Assembly: GCF_025567625.1 (NCBI RefSeq)
Contig: NZ_JAOQJC010000011.1
Coordinates: forward strand, 119,944 to 183,943
Direction of reading: 5' to 3'
DNA length: 64,000 nucleotides
From: Paenibacillus sp. J5C2022
GTDB lineage: Bacteria; Bacillota; Bacilli; Paenibacillales; Paenibacillaceae
The notes beneath the pieces are model-generated. The model did no database searches, was not told the origin of the DNA, and was given only the letters and a program-made list of their open reading frames with translations. Of the stretch, positions 40,703 through 50,300 are shown piece by piece; position 1 is the stretch's first letter; every line of letters begins with the position of its first letter. The position numbers and the translations under genes are program-made.

Positions 40703-41826
40703 TGACGGTCTATTTACAGTTGGATGGCGTAGATGACGCATTAACTATACCGCAGATAACGTTCTCACGAATACTGCTTGACGCTACGATCGAGGAAGTG
40801 CCGTCTTGGGGAAAAGTAATAGGGAAACCGTTCGGGTTCGTGGTCCAGCGCAACTCGGCGTCCGAGAATTTTCAGTGGAACCCCGACCACGTAATCTCAG
40901 TACGACGGGATGGTTCGGAGCAGGCCGACCTGACACCGTTTATCTCGCTAGACTCTCGGCATCTGTACGACATAGAGACGTTGTCAGGAACTTCCCTTGC
41001 GACATATATCCTATCTAACAACGGATCTAGTGGATTTGGCGGCGGTAAAATCTATGACATCAAATATTACAACGGCGGCGCTCTCGTAGCCCATTACGAT
41101 ATGTCTACGGGCACAGTCGCCGATCAATCCGGAAACGGCCATGACGCTACGCTCACGGGCGGCACGTGGCTCGACGACGGCGAAGGCGGCGGGACCGAAT
41201 ATACGGCGGCATTGTCTGACGGCTTTACCGTTGTCGACTCGTTATCTAAACGCCTGACGATCGCAGTAGCGGACGCAATCAATACGGGCGACGGAGTAAG
41301 CGGCGGAACTGACCGGTACCTGGCGGATAATATTAGCGGCATAGACAGCGTCTCCGTAACTTCCGGCAAATCCGTCATGCTTTCGGATGCCTTCGCGCTG
41401 TCCGAAGCACTCCGTAAAGCAGTATCGGCAGGACTGGCGGACGGGATCGGCACGGCGGATAGTTTTGGCGGGCAAGGCGATTATGACCGAAGCGCGACCG
41501 ACTCTATATCGATAATAGACGCAATACAAACGTCCAGCGGCAAGCTTGTGACGTTATTTGACGTTGTCAGCGCAGCCGATGACGTAGGCCGTGCGGTTTA
41601 CAAAGCGATCGCCGACGGGATGGCGGTAGTAGATAACGTGACCCCGGCGGCCGCGCGAGATGTACGCTTATATGACGTCATCTTGGCGGAAGATAACGTA
41701 GCTATCCGACCGCCGGACGTAAAGGACATCGTGGCTACGGTCAAGCTCGAAGGTAGTCGGACGTTAACGGCCTATATTGTCGGCAGCCGGACGATAACAG
41801 TGCGATTGCGAGGTGATGTAACGTAA
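40702..41826 (+). CDS. LamG-like protein with repeated C-terminal units, likely virion decoration
   Basis: Encodes 374 residues; GGTGGGGAG precedes ATG 40702. Residues ~1-150 look like a concanavalin/LamG sandwich (LVAHYDMSTGTVADQSGNGHDATLTGG). Residues ~160-340 hold about seven ~25-residue units of the pattern L-x-D-x-I/F-x-x-x-D-x-V. The end (VATVKLEGSRTLTAYIVGSRTITVRLRG) is a beta segment. Such folds bind sugars or cell surfaces. Confidence 0.55.
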   Translation: MTVYLQLDGVDDALTIPQITFSRILLDATIEEVPSWGKVIGKPFGFVVQRNSASENFQWNPDHVISVRRDGSEQADLTPFISLDSRHLYDIETLSGTSLATYILSNNGSSGFGGGKIYDIKYYNGGALVAHYDMSTGTVADQSGNGHDATLTGGTWLDDGEGGGTEYTAALSDGFTVVDSLSKRLTIAVADAINTGDGVSGGTDRYLADNISGIDSVSVTSGKSVMLSDAFALSEALRKAVSAGLADGIGTADSFGGQGDYDRSATDSISIIDAIQTSSGKLVTLFDVVSAADDVGRAVYKAIADGMAVVDNVTPAAARDVRLYDVILAEDNVAIRPPDVKDIVATVKLEGSRTLTAYIVGSRTITVRLRGDVT

Positions 41827-42155
41827 TGGCGACAGGGCAAGATTTTACGCTAACGGCGGGCGATACACGGAACATTGAGGTAACGGTGGATAGCGTCAAC
41901 CTAAGCGGCGCGACCGTAAAATGGGCGGTTAAAAAGACGGTGTATGACGCGGAGTACGTGTTGTATAAAGATACGGACGCCGGTATTACGGTAACGGGCG
42001 CGGCGGCCGGAGAATTTACGATACCACTGAAGCCGGAGGATACGGCGGGACTATCCGGTAACTACGTTCACGAAGCGGAGATAACGGACGCATCCGGCAA
42101 TGTATCAACAATATTGACCGGAACAATGACGGTTAAGCTCGGAATTATTAACTAA
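41826..42155 (+). CDS. Ig-like/BppU-type structural protein
   Basis: Encodes 109 residues; the ATG overlaps the previous stop. The sequence is all beta: FTLTAGDTRNIEVTV, ATVKWAVKKTVYDAEYVLYK, then LSGNYVHEAEITDASGNVSTI, as in N-terminal domains of baseplate upper proteins. It probably works with the two genes before it. Confidence 0.6.
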   Translation: MATGQDFTLTAGDTRNIEVTVDSVNLSGATVKWAVKKTVYDAEYVLYKDTDAGITVTGAAAGEFTIPLKPEDTAGLSGNYVHEAEITDASGNVSTILTGTMTVKLGIIN

Positions 42156-42234
42156 GCGTAATCTCGACCGAACGTATAAGTCGCTAAACTGCTACGGATA
42201 TAGCCGACGGGCTTTATACGGTGGAGGTATACGA

Positions 42235-42903
42235 ATGAGTAACGAAGTTATCGAAACGAACAAATACCGCCTTGCACTCGATTTGCAGACGTTTAGTGAC
42301 GATCCTGATCCGGAACCAACGCCGGAACCGACGTTTACGCAGGCGGAACTCGAGGCGAAGATTGCAGAACGGCTCGGCCGCGAACGCAAGAAATACGCCG
42401 ATTATGACGATCTGAAGGCGAAGCTCACAGAATTTGAGACCGCCGAGGCCGAGCGGCAGAAAGCGGCCATGACGGAACAAGAACGTATCCAGGCGGAGCT
42501 TGACGCGGCGAAGAGGGCGGCGGAAGAAGCGGACAGTAAATCGGCGGCGGCAATTGAAGCGGCGAACCAACGCGTAATCAAAGCGGAATTTAAGATTGCG
42601 GCGGCTGGCGCTAACATCCGGAAGGATGCGTTGGACGATGCATATGTTCTCGTCGATAAGGCAGGAATCTCGGTCGATGACGGTGGGAACGTGGTCGGCG
42701 TTAAAGAAGCGCTGGAAGCGTTAGTAGACGCAAAGCCGTACCTTATCGAACAGGCACCGGCAAAGCCGAAGAAGATCGGCGAACCGAATAATCCGGAACC
42801 TGACGAGAAGAAGACGCTAGAAGCGCAATTGGAAGATGCGAAAAAGCAGAAGAACTTTAGTAAAGTCGTAGAGTTATCGAATAAGCTAATCAACTTTAAG
42901 TAA
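42235..42903 (+). CDS. Capsid scaffolding protein (DUF4355-like)
   Basis: Encodes 222 residues. A Pro/Glu N-terminus (DDPDPEPTPEPTFTQAELEA) is followed by a long coiled coil (ERQKAAMTEQERIQAELDAAK) and IRKDALDDAYVLVDKAGI. This is the usual scaffold layout just before the capsid gene. It would guide prohead assembly and then leave. A terminator follows. Confidence 0.85.
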   Translation: MSNEVIETNKYRLALDLQTFSDDPDPEPTPEPTFTQAELEAKIAERLGRERKKYADYDDLKAKLTEFETAEAERQKAAMTEQERIQAELDAAKRAAEEADSKSAAAIEAANQRVIKAEFKIAAAGANIRKDALDDAYVLVDKAGISVDDGGNVVGVKEALEALVDAKPYLIEQAPAKPKKIGEPNNPEPDEKKTLEAQLEDAKKQKNFSKVVELSNKLINFK

Positions 42904-42938
42904 GAAGTCGGCCCAAAAACGGTCGGCTTTTTATTTTA
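42904..42938 (+). terminator. Intrinsic terminator between scaffold and capsid genes
   Basis: A ten-base-pair stem (including G-U pairs) around a CAAAAAC loop is followed by TTTTTATTTT. It probably lowers but does not abolish flow from scaffold to capsid, or processes the mRNA. Confidence 0.75.
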
Positions 42939-42973
42939 TAAAAAACTAAACGATATCAAGGGGGAAATAATCA

Positions 42974-44095
42974 ATGCCAGCATTGACTTATGATTTTCAG
43001 GATCAAGTACGCCAACTAGAAGCAGGAATCTCACTAATTATCGACGACGCCCCAACGTTGCTCGGATTGGTCGGTATGGGCAGCGAATCGCTGTTCCAAA
43101 CGAAATACGAGTGGATGTCCGATAACCTCAACTCGAACCGTGCTAATGTGCCCGGCGGTGCGGCCGATGTTGATACGAACATTACCGTTGCTGCGGGCGA
43201 CGGCGAGAAATTCCGCGTTAACGCCATCGTAGTTGCAGGCGAAGAGTACATGCAAGTTACGGCAATCAACGGCGATGTTATTACGGTTACTCGCGGATTT
43301 GACGGCACGACGGCGGCTGCAATCGGGGCTGGCGACGAACTACGCATCGTATCCCGTCCGCAACTCCAAGCCGCAATGCCGGGTATTGACGAGTCGCACG
43401 ACCGCTACACCGATTACAACTACACGCAAATTATCGAGCGTTACGCGGCTGTATCCGGCACGCAGCAATCCGTACGTACTTACAACGTGGCCAACGAGCT
43501 TGACTATCAGGTGCAACTCCGTCTGAAAGAGGCTTCCCGCGAGCTGAACGATTGGTTGATTTACGGCCGCCGTATCCAAGGCCAAGGCAATAAGCCATCC
43601 GTTTCCGGCGGTCTGCTGTACTTTGCGGAGACTAACGGCGCGGCGAAACAGAATGCAAGCGGCGGAGAGATTACACCTAAAATGCTTAACGACCTGGCGG
43701 AAAGTACGTTCCAGCGCGGCGGCAGCGTAAACACTATCCTGACGAATACGGCGGGCGCGCGTCAGATTACGAAGTTTGCTGGCGATACCATCCGCACAGA
43801 GCGTACGGACACGGGCTCCGGCCACAAGATCCAGACGTTTGTTACCGACTTGGTAGGCGGCAGCGTCGCAACTGTCGTTATCGACCCGAACTTCCCGAAA
43901 AACAAGGTGGCGCTGCTTGACCGTGGAATCCTGTCGCTCAACGCGTTACAAGGACGTAGCCTGTACGACGTGGACGCGTCGATTCCGGGCGCTGACTTCG
44001 TGGCCCGTCAGATTCGCGGCGAGTACGGAATCACCGTTAAAAATGCGAAGGAAAAAGTCGCTGTCCTCGAGAACATCTCAACATCCGTATCTTAA
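42974..44095 (+). CDS. Major capsid protein (SU10/DUF5309 type)
   Basis: Encodes 373 residues; AAGGGGGAAA precedes the ATG. It matches the SU10-like capsid family: ALTYDFQDQVRQLEAGIS start, YTDYNYTQIIERYAAVSGTQQSV, and the C-terminal LDRGILSLNALQGRSLYDVDA with GEYGITVKN. A small beta insert (VTAINGDVITVTRGFDGT) is typical. Codon use is more biased to common host codons than in neighbours, as expected for an abundant protein. Confidence 0.9.
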   Translation: MPALTYDFQDQVRQLEAGISLIIDDAPTLLGLVGMGSESLFQTKYEWMSDNLNSNRANVPGGAADVDTNITVAAGDGEKFRVNAIVVAGEEYMQVTAINGDVITVTRGFDGTTAAAIGAGDELRIVSRPQLQAAMPGIDESHDRYTDYNYTQIIERYAAVSGTQQSVRTYNVANELDYQVQLRLKEASRELNDWLIYGRRIQGQGNKPSVSGGLLYFAETNGAAKQNASGGEITPKMLNDLAESTFQRGGSVNTILTNTAGARQITKFAGDTIRTERTDTGSGHKIQTFVTDLVGGSVATVVIDPNFPKNKVALLDRGILSLNALQGRSLYDVDASIPGADFVARQIRGEYGITVKNAKEKVAVLENISTSVS

Positions 44096-44163
44096 TCGGA
44101 CAGTAAACGGAGGGGTTAGCCGCCCCTCTTACGACGATAAAATAACGGAGGTGTAGCGAACTA

Positions 44164-44421
44164 GTGGCGAAATATAAAGCGTCTCCGGGGTATGTTGTGG
44201 CTGTCGGAAATAAGACGGTACGCTTCGATTATCATGGCGAATGCAAAACGGACGACGCGGCGGAGATTAAGATACTCGACGGACTCGTGCCGAAATGGGT
44301 TACGAAAGTTAGTGACGGAAATAAACCGGAGGTATCGAAAGCGGAGATGGAACCGAAGCCTGCACCGGCCGAAACGCAAAAGCCCGCACCAACTCGAAGC
44401 CGCAGAACCTCCGGCAAATAA
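44164..44421 (+). CDS. Small head-associated protein
   Basis: Encodes 85 residues from GTG with GGAGGTG upstream. The first half is compact (SPGYVVAVGNKTVRFDYHGEC) and the second is Pro/Lys/Glu-rich and probably unfolded. It lies between capsid and connector genes. It may correspond to a decoration or Rho-termination-like N-domain protein; unsure. Confidence 0.55.
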   Translation: MAKYKASPGYVVAVGNKTVRFDYHGECKTDDAAEIKILDGLVPKWVTKVSDGNKPEVSKAEMEPKPAPAETQKPAPTRSRRTSGK

Positions 44422-44437
44422 ACGGAGGTGACGCAAT

Positions 44438-44827
44438 ATGGCGGTAAATATAGGCGCGGCCGACGGATACATTACGCTCAACTGTATTGACAACGAAGAC
44501 TGGGAATCTTCCGACGACGCGAGAAAACTACGGATACTAAACGTCGCCGGTCGGAAGCTGACGAGCAAGTACGGTCAATACACGATACCTGACGACGCCG
44601 TTTACGAATACGCGAACGACCTGTCCGTAGCATTTAACGATACGAATCGGCTACAGCAACAGGGCGTCGCGGCGTTCGGACTTACCGGCGTGGCGAATTT
44701 TACGTTCAAGGATTGGGCAAAAACGGGACTGGACGCGCTGATATCCGATACGGTCCTCGACTTGATTTCGGCGGCCAATGACGGCGTAAAGCTGTCCCGG
44801 CGGGCCGTGAAATGGACAGTACTATGA
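44438..44827 (+). CDS. Head-tail connector protein
   Basis: Encodes 129 residues; GGAGGTG precedes the ATG. It is helical (KLRILNVAGRKLTSKY..., DAVYEYANDLSVAF) with a length and position typical of the first adaptor bound under the portal (HK97 gp6/SPP1 gp15-like). Three more connection genes follow. Confidence 0.65.
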   Translation: MAVNIGAADGYITLNCIDNEDWESSDDARKLRILNVAGRKLTSKYGQYTIPDDAVYEYANDLSVAFNDTNRLQQQGVAAFGLTGVANFTFKDWAKTGLDALISDTVLDLISAANDGVKLSRRAVKWTVL

Positions 44828-44843
44828 CGGGAGGCGGCGGCTT

Positions 44844-45167
44844 ATGGCGTTGATACCGTTAAAACAGGAAGTGACCGTATATCCGAAGGCACCGTCCGAT
44901 GATCCGTGGAATCCTTCGCCGGGTTCCGTTCCTTTTACGCTAAAGTGCCGATTTCAAGAGGGCACGGCGGTCGTAACGGATCAGCACGGCCGGGAAGTCG
45001 TATCGTCGGCGCAGATATTCTTCGATAAGTTTGCGCCCATTAAGGCAACGGACGAATATGGATACGTGGACGAAACGGGCTCAGAACGCCGGTATCTTCC
45101 GCTAAAAACGGAGCGTAAACGGTGGCTCAACGGCAAAGCGATACTGACGGTGGTGTACGTTAAATGA
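44844..45167 (+). CDS. Head closure/minor capsid protein
   Basis: Encodes 107 residues. The beta-rich pattern (LKQEVTVYPKAP, VPFTLKCRFQEG, ILTVVYVK at the end) fits the stopper or minor structural protein that follows the adaptor gene. It overlaps the next gene by ATGA. Confidence 0.6.
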   Translation: MALIPLKQEVTVYPKAPSDDPWNPSPGSVPFTLKCRFQEGTAVVTDQHGREVVSSAQIFFDKFAPIKATDEYGYVDETGSERRYLPLKTERKRWLNGKAILTVVYVK

Positions 45168-45565
45168 CGATGCAGTTTGATACAAGCGAACTGGAACGGG
45201 CGCTGGCGGGCTTAGACGGTAAAGTACGGAAGGGCGCGGAACGTGGAATGCACGACGCGACGGACGATCTACTCCGTGTGAGCCGCGACCTGGCACCGCT
45301 CGATAAAGGCACACTGCGGACGACGGCGTGGAAAGATGTCGAAGAAGCGGACGGGCTTGTTATCGGTGAGGTGTATTATAGCGCGGTAGAGCAGGGGGCA
45401 AAAGGCCGCGTTAACTATGCGCTGATTACACACGAATTGGGCGACACGTTTGCCAATCCAACCACGCCTGGCACGCAGCCGAAGTACCTCGAACGGCCGC
45501 TGAAAGAGAATGCCGACGAATATGAGCGCATGATTGCCGAAGAAATCCGGAAGGAGTTGAAGTAG
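45164..45565 (+). CDS. HK97 gp10-like tail completion protein
   Basis: Encodes 133 residues. The signature is FDTSELERALAGLDGKVRKGAERGMHDATDDLL, APLDKGTLRTTAW and YALITHELGDTFANP, ending with TQPKYLERPLKEN. This is the HK97 gp10-like family, in its usual place between closure and tail terminator genes. Confidence 0.8.
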   Translation: MTMQFDTSELERALAGLDGKVRKGAERGMHDATDDLLRVSRDLAPLDKGTLRTTAWKDVEEADGLVIGEVYYSAVEQGAKGRVNYALITHELGDTFANPTTPGTQPKYLERPLKENADEYERMIAEEIRKELK

Positions 45566-45568
45566 CGC

Positions 45569-45940
45569 GTGTTTACCGTAGGGGAATTGAAATCATACGT
45601 AGAGTCCGTCGTACCGTACACGTACTATCATAACGAATTTCCGGTTAATGCGGCGGTCAACGCGGCGTATGTACGTATAACGGGCGGCTATCGGCCTGAT
45701 CAATGGACGAGCAAGCGGCGGCCATCGTTTCAAATCGTAATCCGTAACGTCGGACCGGCGGCGGAAACGGTGGCAATGGCGCTATACGAAGCGTTCCATC
45801 AGCGGCGATTTTACGATATCGGCACGCAACACATCGTTGCTTCCTTCGCCGATCAATCCGCGCCGCTCTATCTCGGGACGGACGAGAATGGGCGGTACAT
45901 GTATTCCGTCAATTTTACGGCTACGTTGTTAGTACAGTAA
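45569..45940 (+). CDS. Tail terminator/minor capsid protein
   Basis: Encodes 123 residues from GTG. The alpha/beta pattern SFQIVIRNVGPAAETVAMALYEAFHQR and YMYSVNFTATLLVQ at the end matches the phage minor capsid or tail terminator group. It would cap the tail tube where the head joins. A UUCG-loop terminator follows. Confidence 0.7.
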   Translation: MFTVGELKSYVESVVPYTYYHNEFPVNAAVNAAYVRITGGYRPDQWTSKRRPSFQIVIRNVGPAAETVAMALYEAFHQRRFYDIGTQHIVASFADQSAPLYLGTDENGRYMYSVNFTATLLVQ

Positions 45941-45954
45941 ATAACGCACCATCA

Positions 45955-45982
45955 ACGTCGGGACTTCGGTTCCGGCGTTTTT
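45955..45982 (+). terminator. Strong intrinsic terminator with UUCG loop
   Basis: A ten-base-pair stem (45955-45964 with 45969-45978) is closed by a TTCG tetraloop and followed by TTTT. It lies just upstream of the tail tube gene, so that gene may have its own promoter or use read-through. Confidence 0.85.
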
Positions 45983-46012
45983 CGTGCGCAATTATAAGGG
46001 GGAAATCCGAAT

Positions 46013-46549
46013 ATGGCAGTAGCATCCGAAAAAATCCAGCTCGGGCCGTGCAAGGTTACGTTTGACTTCGACGGACTTGAGCCGGTTACGTTTGAACAGA
46101 CGCAGGGTGGCGTCGTATTAACATACGAAGAGACAACGAGAGACGTACCGGTCGATCAACTGGGCACCACGCCCGCCGACGTCATTATCACCGGCCGCCA
46201 AGCGAGCATCGCCGTACCAATCGTCGAACGCGACCTCGAAAAGTTGGCGAAAATCATTCCGGGCGCGACGCTCGTTGTTGACGGAACCGATCCGACGAAA
46301 AAACGAGTTGACGTGTCCGCACTCGTCGTAGAGCGGCTATTTCCGTTCGCCAAGAAAGTTAAGCTGGAACCGCTGGATACGGCGTCGACGGCGGACGATA
46401 TCGTAGTCTTGCACAAGGCCGCACCGTCCACGAACCTCAATTATACCTACTCGTACGACAACGAGCTTGTAACGAATACGACATTCCGAGCGTTTCCCGA
46501 TGACACGGGACAATTGATTTCCTTCGGCGATCCTGACGCCACTGCGTAA
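46013..46549 (+). CDS. Major tail (tube) protein
   Basis: Encodes 178 residues; AAGGGGGAAA precedes the ATG. Typical tube features are the GPCKVTFD start, VVLTYEETTRDVPVDQLGTTPAD, and AVPIVERDLEKLAKIIPGA. Hexamers stack to form the tail tube. It is flanked by terminators, as is common for this highly expressed gene. Confidence 0.85.
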   Translation: MAVASEKIQLGPCKVTFDFDGLEPVTFEQTQGGVVLTYEETTRDVPVDQLGTTPADVIITGRQASIAVPIVERDLEKLAKIIPGATLVVDGTDPTKKRVDVSALVVERLFPFAKKVKLEPLDTASTADDIVVLHKAAPSTNLNYTYSYDNELVTNTTFRAFPDDTGQLISFGDPDATA

Positions 46550-46564
46550 GGCTGACGAAGTCAT

Positions 46565-46591
46565 GACGGTCCTTAACGGGGCCGTCTTTTT
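46565..46591 (+). terminator. Intrinsic terminator after tail tube gene
   Basis: GACGGTCC (46565-46572) pairs with GGGCCGTC (46579-46586) with one G-U pair and is followed by TTTTT. Confidence 0.8.
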
Positions 46592-46636
46592 ACATCGTTT
46601 TTATCGCTTTTATCCGAAAGGAGACTGAATACGAAA

Positions 46637-47062
46637 ATGAACGTGATATCACGGTTTATCAATAAATCGGCGGGCGGCGGCGGCGCGGACTACGTGCAGT
46701 TGGGCGAAAAATCCGTCAAAGTCCCGAAGCTGACACCGGAAAAATATAAAGCGTTATTCGAGCGGATCGAGACGTTGCCGCAGATTATCGTCAGTGTACT
46801 GTCCGCCAAGCAATCGGACGACTTCGTGGCGACGGCGATTGTTGGCGCGAATATGGCGCTGGACGAAGCGGTTAATATCGTGGCTGTTTTAGCAGACGTC
46901 GAACCGGAGTACGTCGAGAAGCACGCCGATCTCAATGAGATTTCCGAGTTTATTCGGGCGACCATCGAAAAGAACGATTTGCAGCGCGCGCTAAAAAACT
47001 TCCGCGCCGTCCTCGGTCACTTCCGGATAGGGACGGAAGCCAAGGACGGCAGTCCGGACTAA
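46637..47062 (+). CDS. Tail assembly chaperone (gpG-like)
   Basis: Encodes 141 residues when read straight. It follows the tail tube gene and precedes the tape measure, the fixed place of tail chaperones. Helical sequence (PEKYKALFERIETLPQIIVSVLSAKQ...) fits. A canonical slippery heptamer at 46993-46999 lets some ribosomes shift to the -1 frame and add the next reading frame. Confidence 0.8.
   Translation: MNVISRFINKSAGGGGADYVQLGEKSVKVPKLTPEKYKALFERIETLPQIIVSVLSAKQSDDFVATAIVGANMALDEAVNIVAVLADVEPEYVEKHADLNEISEFIRATIEKNDLQRALKNFRAVLGHFRIGTEAKDGSPD
46993..47036 (+). promoter_or_regulatory. Programmed -1 ribosomal frameshift site
   Basis: The heptamer A_AAA_AAC (46993-46999) is in the right phase (CTA AAA AAC in the chaperone frame). 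Seven bases later a stem CCGTCC/GGACGG (47007-47012 with 47031-47036) could act as stimulator. The -1 frame is open from here to 47358. Phage tail chaperones widely use such a shift. Confidence 0.8.
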
Positions 47063-47358
47063 CGCTAGACGAGTGGCTTACGTTGGCGGCCGTAAAACTC
47101 GGCGTTAGTCAGCGAGCAATAGAGACGGAATATTATCTCGTTGATTTACCGGTAATTTTGCGGCACAAAGCGGCAGAAACGGCGGCCGACCGGTTAACGG
47201 CGCTACAGATCGCAACGGTCAGCCAAGGCGTTGACAAGGACGTATACGAGCGATTTGTTAACGGGCTGAAGGCAGATATCGGTAGCGGACAGGAAGCCGA
47301 GACGGATAGATTAGACCGGCGCGGAGTCGAACGGCTGCGGGGTCGGATAGGACGGTAG
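46999..47358 (+). CDS. Tail chaperone extension (T part of G-T fusion, by -1 frameshift)
   Basis: Read in the -1 frame after the slippery site, about 119 residues are added, giving a ~240-residue fusion. The recognisable part is LTLDEWLTLAAVKLGVSQRAIE, then LPVILRHKAAETAADRLTALQIATVSQG. A separate start at TTG 47083 has no ribosome site, which supports fusion. The extended form would bind the tape measure protein during tail assembly. Confidence 0.75.
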   Translation, partial: LPRRPRSLPDRDGSQGRQSGLTLDEWLTLAAVKLGVSQRAIETEYYLVDLPVILRHKAAETAADRLTALQIATVSQGVDKDVYERFVNGLKADIGSGQEAETDRLDRRGVERLRGRIGR

Positions 47359-47375
47359 CAGAAAGGAGGTAACGG

Positions 47376-50300
47376 ATGACAACGGAAATAGGCGCTATTA
47401 AGGCGCGAATAGAGTTTGATATATCGCAGGCGCAACGTCATATAGACAAGGTTAAACGCGACATGTTGATGCTTAAAACAGGTGCGGACAAGACAGCGAC
47501 AAGTTTCCGCGGATTAGAGTCGGCATTGATAGCGGTCGGCGCGTCGGCTTCGCTCGTAGGATTAACGCGCGTCGTTAAGTCGCTTGCGGATGAAGCGAAC
47601 CAATTAGCTATGTCAATGCAAGGACTCGTCGAGATTTCGAAGGCTTTGAACGTTAATATCGAGGAGTCTACGAAGTTGGCCGAAGACTTGGCTAGCCGCG
47701 GATTTATGTCGATTGCAGAAGCATCAAATGCCGTAAAGACCGCCTTATCTGCCGGACTTAATCTCGAACAGGCACGCGATCTGATTAACGCAACGGCCGA
47801 CGCTGCCGCTTATAACCGGGAAGCGCATCTCGGCTGGGGCGAAGCGGTCGTACAAGTTATGCGCGGTATCAAATCAGGCAACTCGGAACTGACGGACGCA
47901 GCCGGTATCACGACGAACCTATCCGTCATGTACGACCGATACGCGAAAACAATCGGGACGACGGCGGCCAAATTGACGGAAGCGCAGAAGGTGCAAGCGG
48001 CTTATACGGAAATTATGAAGGAAGCCGAGTTGTTTACCGGAAACGCGGATAAGGCACTCGAAGGGTATGCCGGTACGCAGGCGCAATTTAATCAAACGCT
48101 TACGATGGCGCGGGCAGAATTGGGCGAAGCGTTTTTACCGGTGCTTAAAGAGTTAATGGAAACGTTGACGCCAATCATCGTCGATTTTACGAAATGGGCC
48201 GAAGAGAACAAAGAAGTTATCGCGGGCTTGTCGGCGGCCACGGTCACGATCGGCGGGCTTGTCGCGGCATTTACGACATTGATCACCGTCATGGGGGCGG
48301 CGCGTGCAGCAGCTATTGCGTTAAACCTCAGTCTCGGACCAATCGGGTGGGCAATGGCGTTAATCGGTACGGCAGCGGCCGGATTTATGGCATATTCGGC
48401 AGCGGCGGATGCGGCATCGGAATCGGCGCTTAAGTTTGCGGGAAGCCAAGCGGAACTTAACGAAAAGCTGGCGGGATCGTCGACAGATCGAACACTTGAC
48501 GATATCAAGGCGATGCAGTCCGATATCGAGGTGCTAAACGGTATACTCGACGAGCGTAACAAGTTGATGGACGAGTATAACCAACGTGAAAAGGAAGCGC
48601 ACGCTGGCCGTGGGTCCATCGAGAATACGCACGCCCTTTTCGAGCTGGCCGACGCGGTTAAGGAAGTAGACCGTGGGCTGAAGGAAATGGGTTATACAGC
48701 GGAAACCGCAGAGCAGGCGGTCGACAAAATGAACGCTGCAATCGAGGAATCATCATCGGCGCTGAAGGAACTCCGTATGGAAGAACTCCGCGAAATTGCA
48801 GCCAAGCAAGATCAGGCTGCGGAATCTGAGCGGCTTATTGATCGTTACAGCGAATTAACGACGCAGACAAAACGGTCGAAGGACGAAAACGACGAGTTGA
48901 CGCAGACCGTGCGTAAGCTATCGGAGCGATATCCGGAATTGGCCGTCGAATTGGACAAGCAAGGCTCGTTGCTAATTACGAATGAATCGCTTGTCCGCGA
49001 TTTGATTGCCGCCGAAAAGGATGCATCAGCGGTGCTGCTGACGGAACAACGGAAAAGGACGGAAATCCGCGCAAAGGAAGCGAAAGAAGCGCTAAACCTT
49101 GCGAAATCTCACCTTAAAGCGTTAAGTGCCGTTGCTGGCGGTAAAGTTGAAGCGGCTCCGTTTTTAACCGATCAAACTGCGGACTTTCTCGGCCGACAAG
49201 GTCAAAAAGCGGCGTCGGACGTGTTGGTATCTGGACAAGTGCAGGCAGATGTTGCGGGCCAGGAAAAGCGCCTCAACGAACTTGAACTTGAGCTAGCTGC
49301 TATCGAAAACGGAACTTGGCGCGAACTGATCAAGGACGATAAGCCGGTTAAACCGTCTGATAATCCTGGGAGCGGTGGAGGTAAAGGCGGCGCTAAATCG
49401 TCCGGTCCGTCGGCCGAACAATTGGCGCAAGAAGCGTACCGGGCCGCGCTGCAACTCATGGAAAAGCGGCGGTTACTCGGACAGCTTACGGAACAACAAG
49501 AGGCGGACACGCTGGCTCGGCTCGCCAAGCAATACGAAAAGTACGACGATATTTGGATCGATGCCGAATCACGTCGTCAGCGCGTCGTCGATCAAATGGC
49601 AGCGGACCAACAACGGTCTGCCGAAGAACGGGCACGGCAATCCGAAGCGGAGCAGCGGAAGTCCTACGATAAATCGGCCGAGTGGATCGAAATGGAAACC
49701 CGACGGATGACGGAAAAGGGCGAAAGCGAAGAGGCGATAGCCCGTATGACCCTCGAAGCCTGGACGCGCGTCCGAAACCGTTACGGAGCCGATACCGACT
49801 ATTATAAGCGGGCGGACAAGGCGATGTTCGACGCGCGGATGGAGTTGCGCCGGATGGACGAAGCGGCGGCGAAACAAGCGGCGGAGACGGCGGAAAAAGC
49901 CCAACGCGATTTAACGAAGTCCGTCCTCGACAATATCGACAAACAGCGGAAGGCCGAGCTAGATGCGTTGGACAAGCGGAAGAAAGCGACGCAGAAGTAT
50001 TACGACGACTTGCTCCGTATCATCGACGAGTCCGAGCGTGGCCGGGAACGGAAAAAGGTCGAAGAAGAGGCGGAGAAATACCGGTTCGCAACGTCTGAGC
50101 AAGGCCGGAAACGTTACGAAGAACTGCAAGAGCAGCTCCGTAAAATGGACGTCGAGGATAATAAACGGGCACTCGAACAGGAGCGCGACGACAAGTTAGA
50201 CGCACTCGACCGGCAGAAGGACGATATCGACGCGTGGTATTCCGATCTCAAAGCGGCGGCCGACTCGTTTAACGGCGACATGATTACGATGTACCAGTTA

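Noticed and set aside
47083..47358. Independent gene from TTG 47083
   Set aside because: No ribosome site. The -1 frame is open back to a canonical slippery site, so the fusion is the better reading.
49569..49904. Minus-strand frame inside the tape measure gene
   Set aside because: Shadow of the repetitive Lys/Glu/Ala coiled-coil codons; no independent signal.
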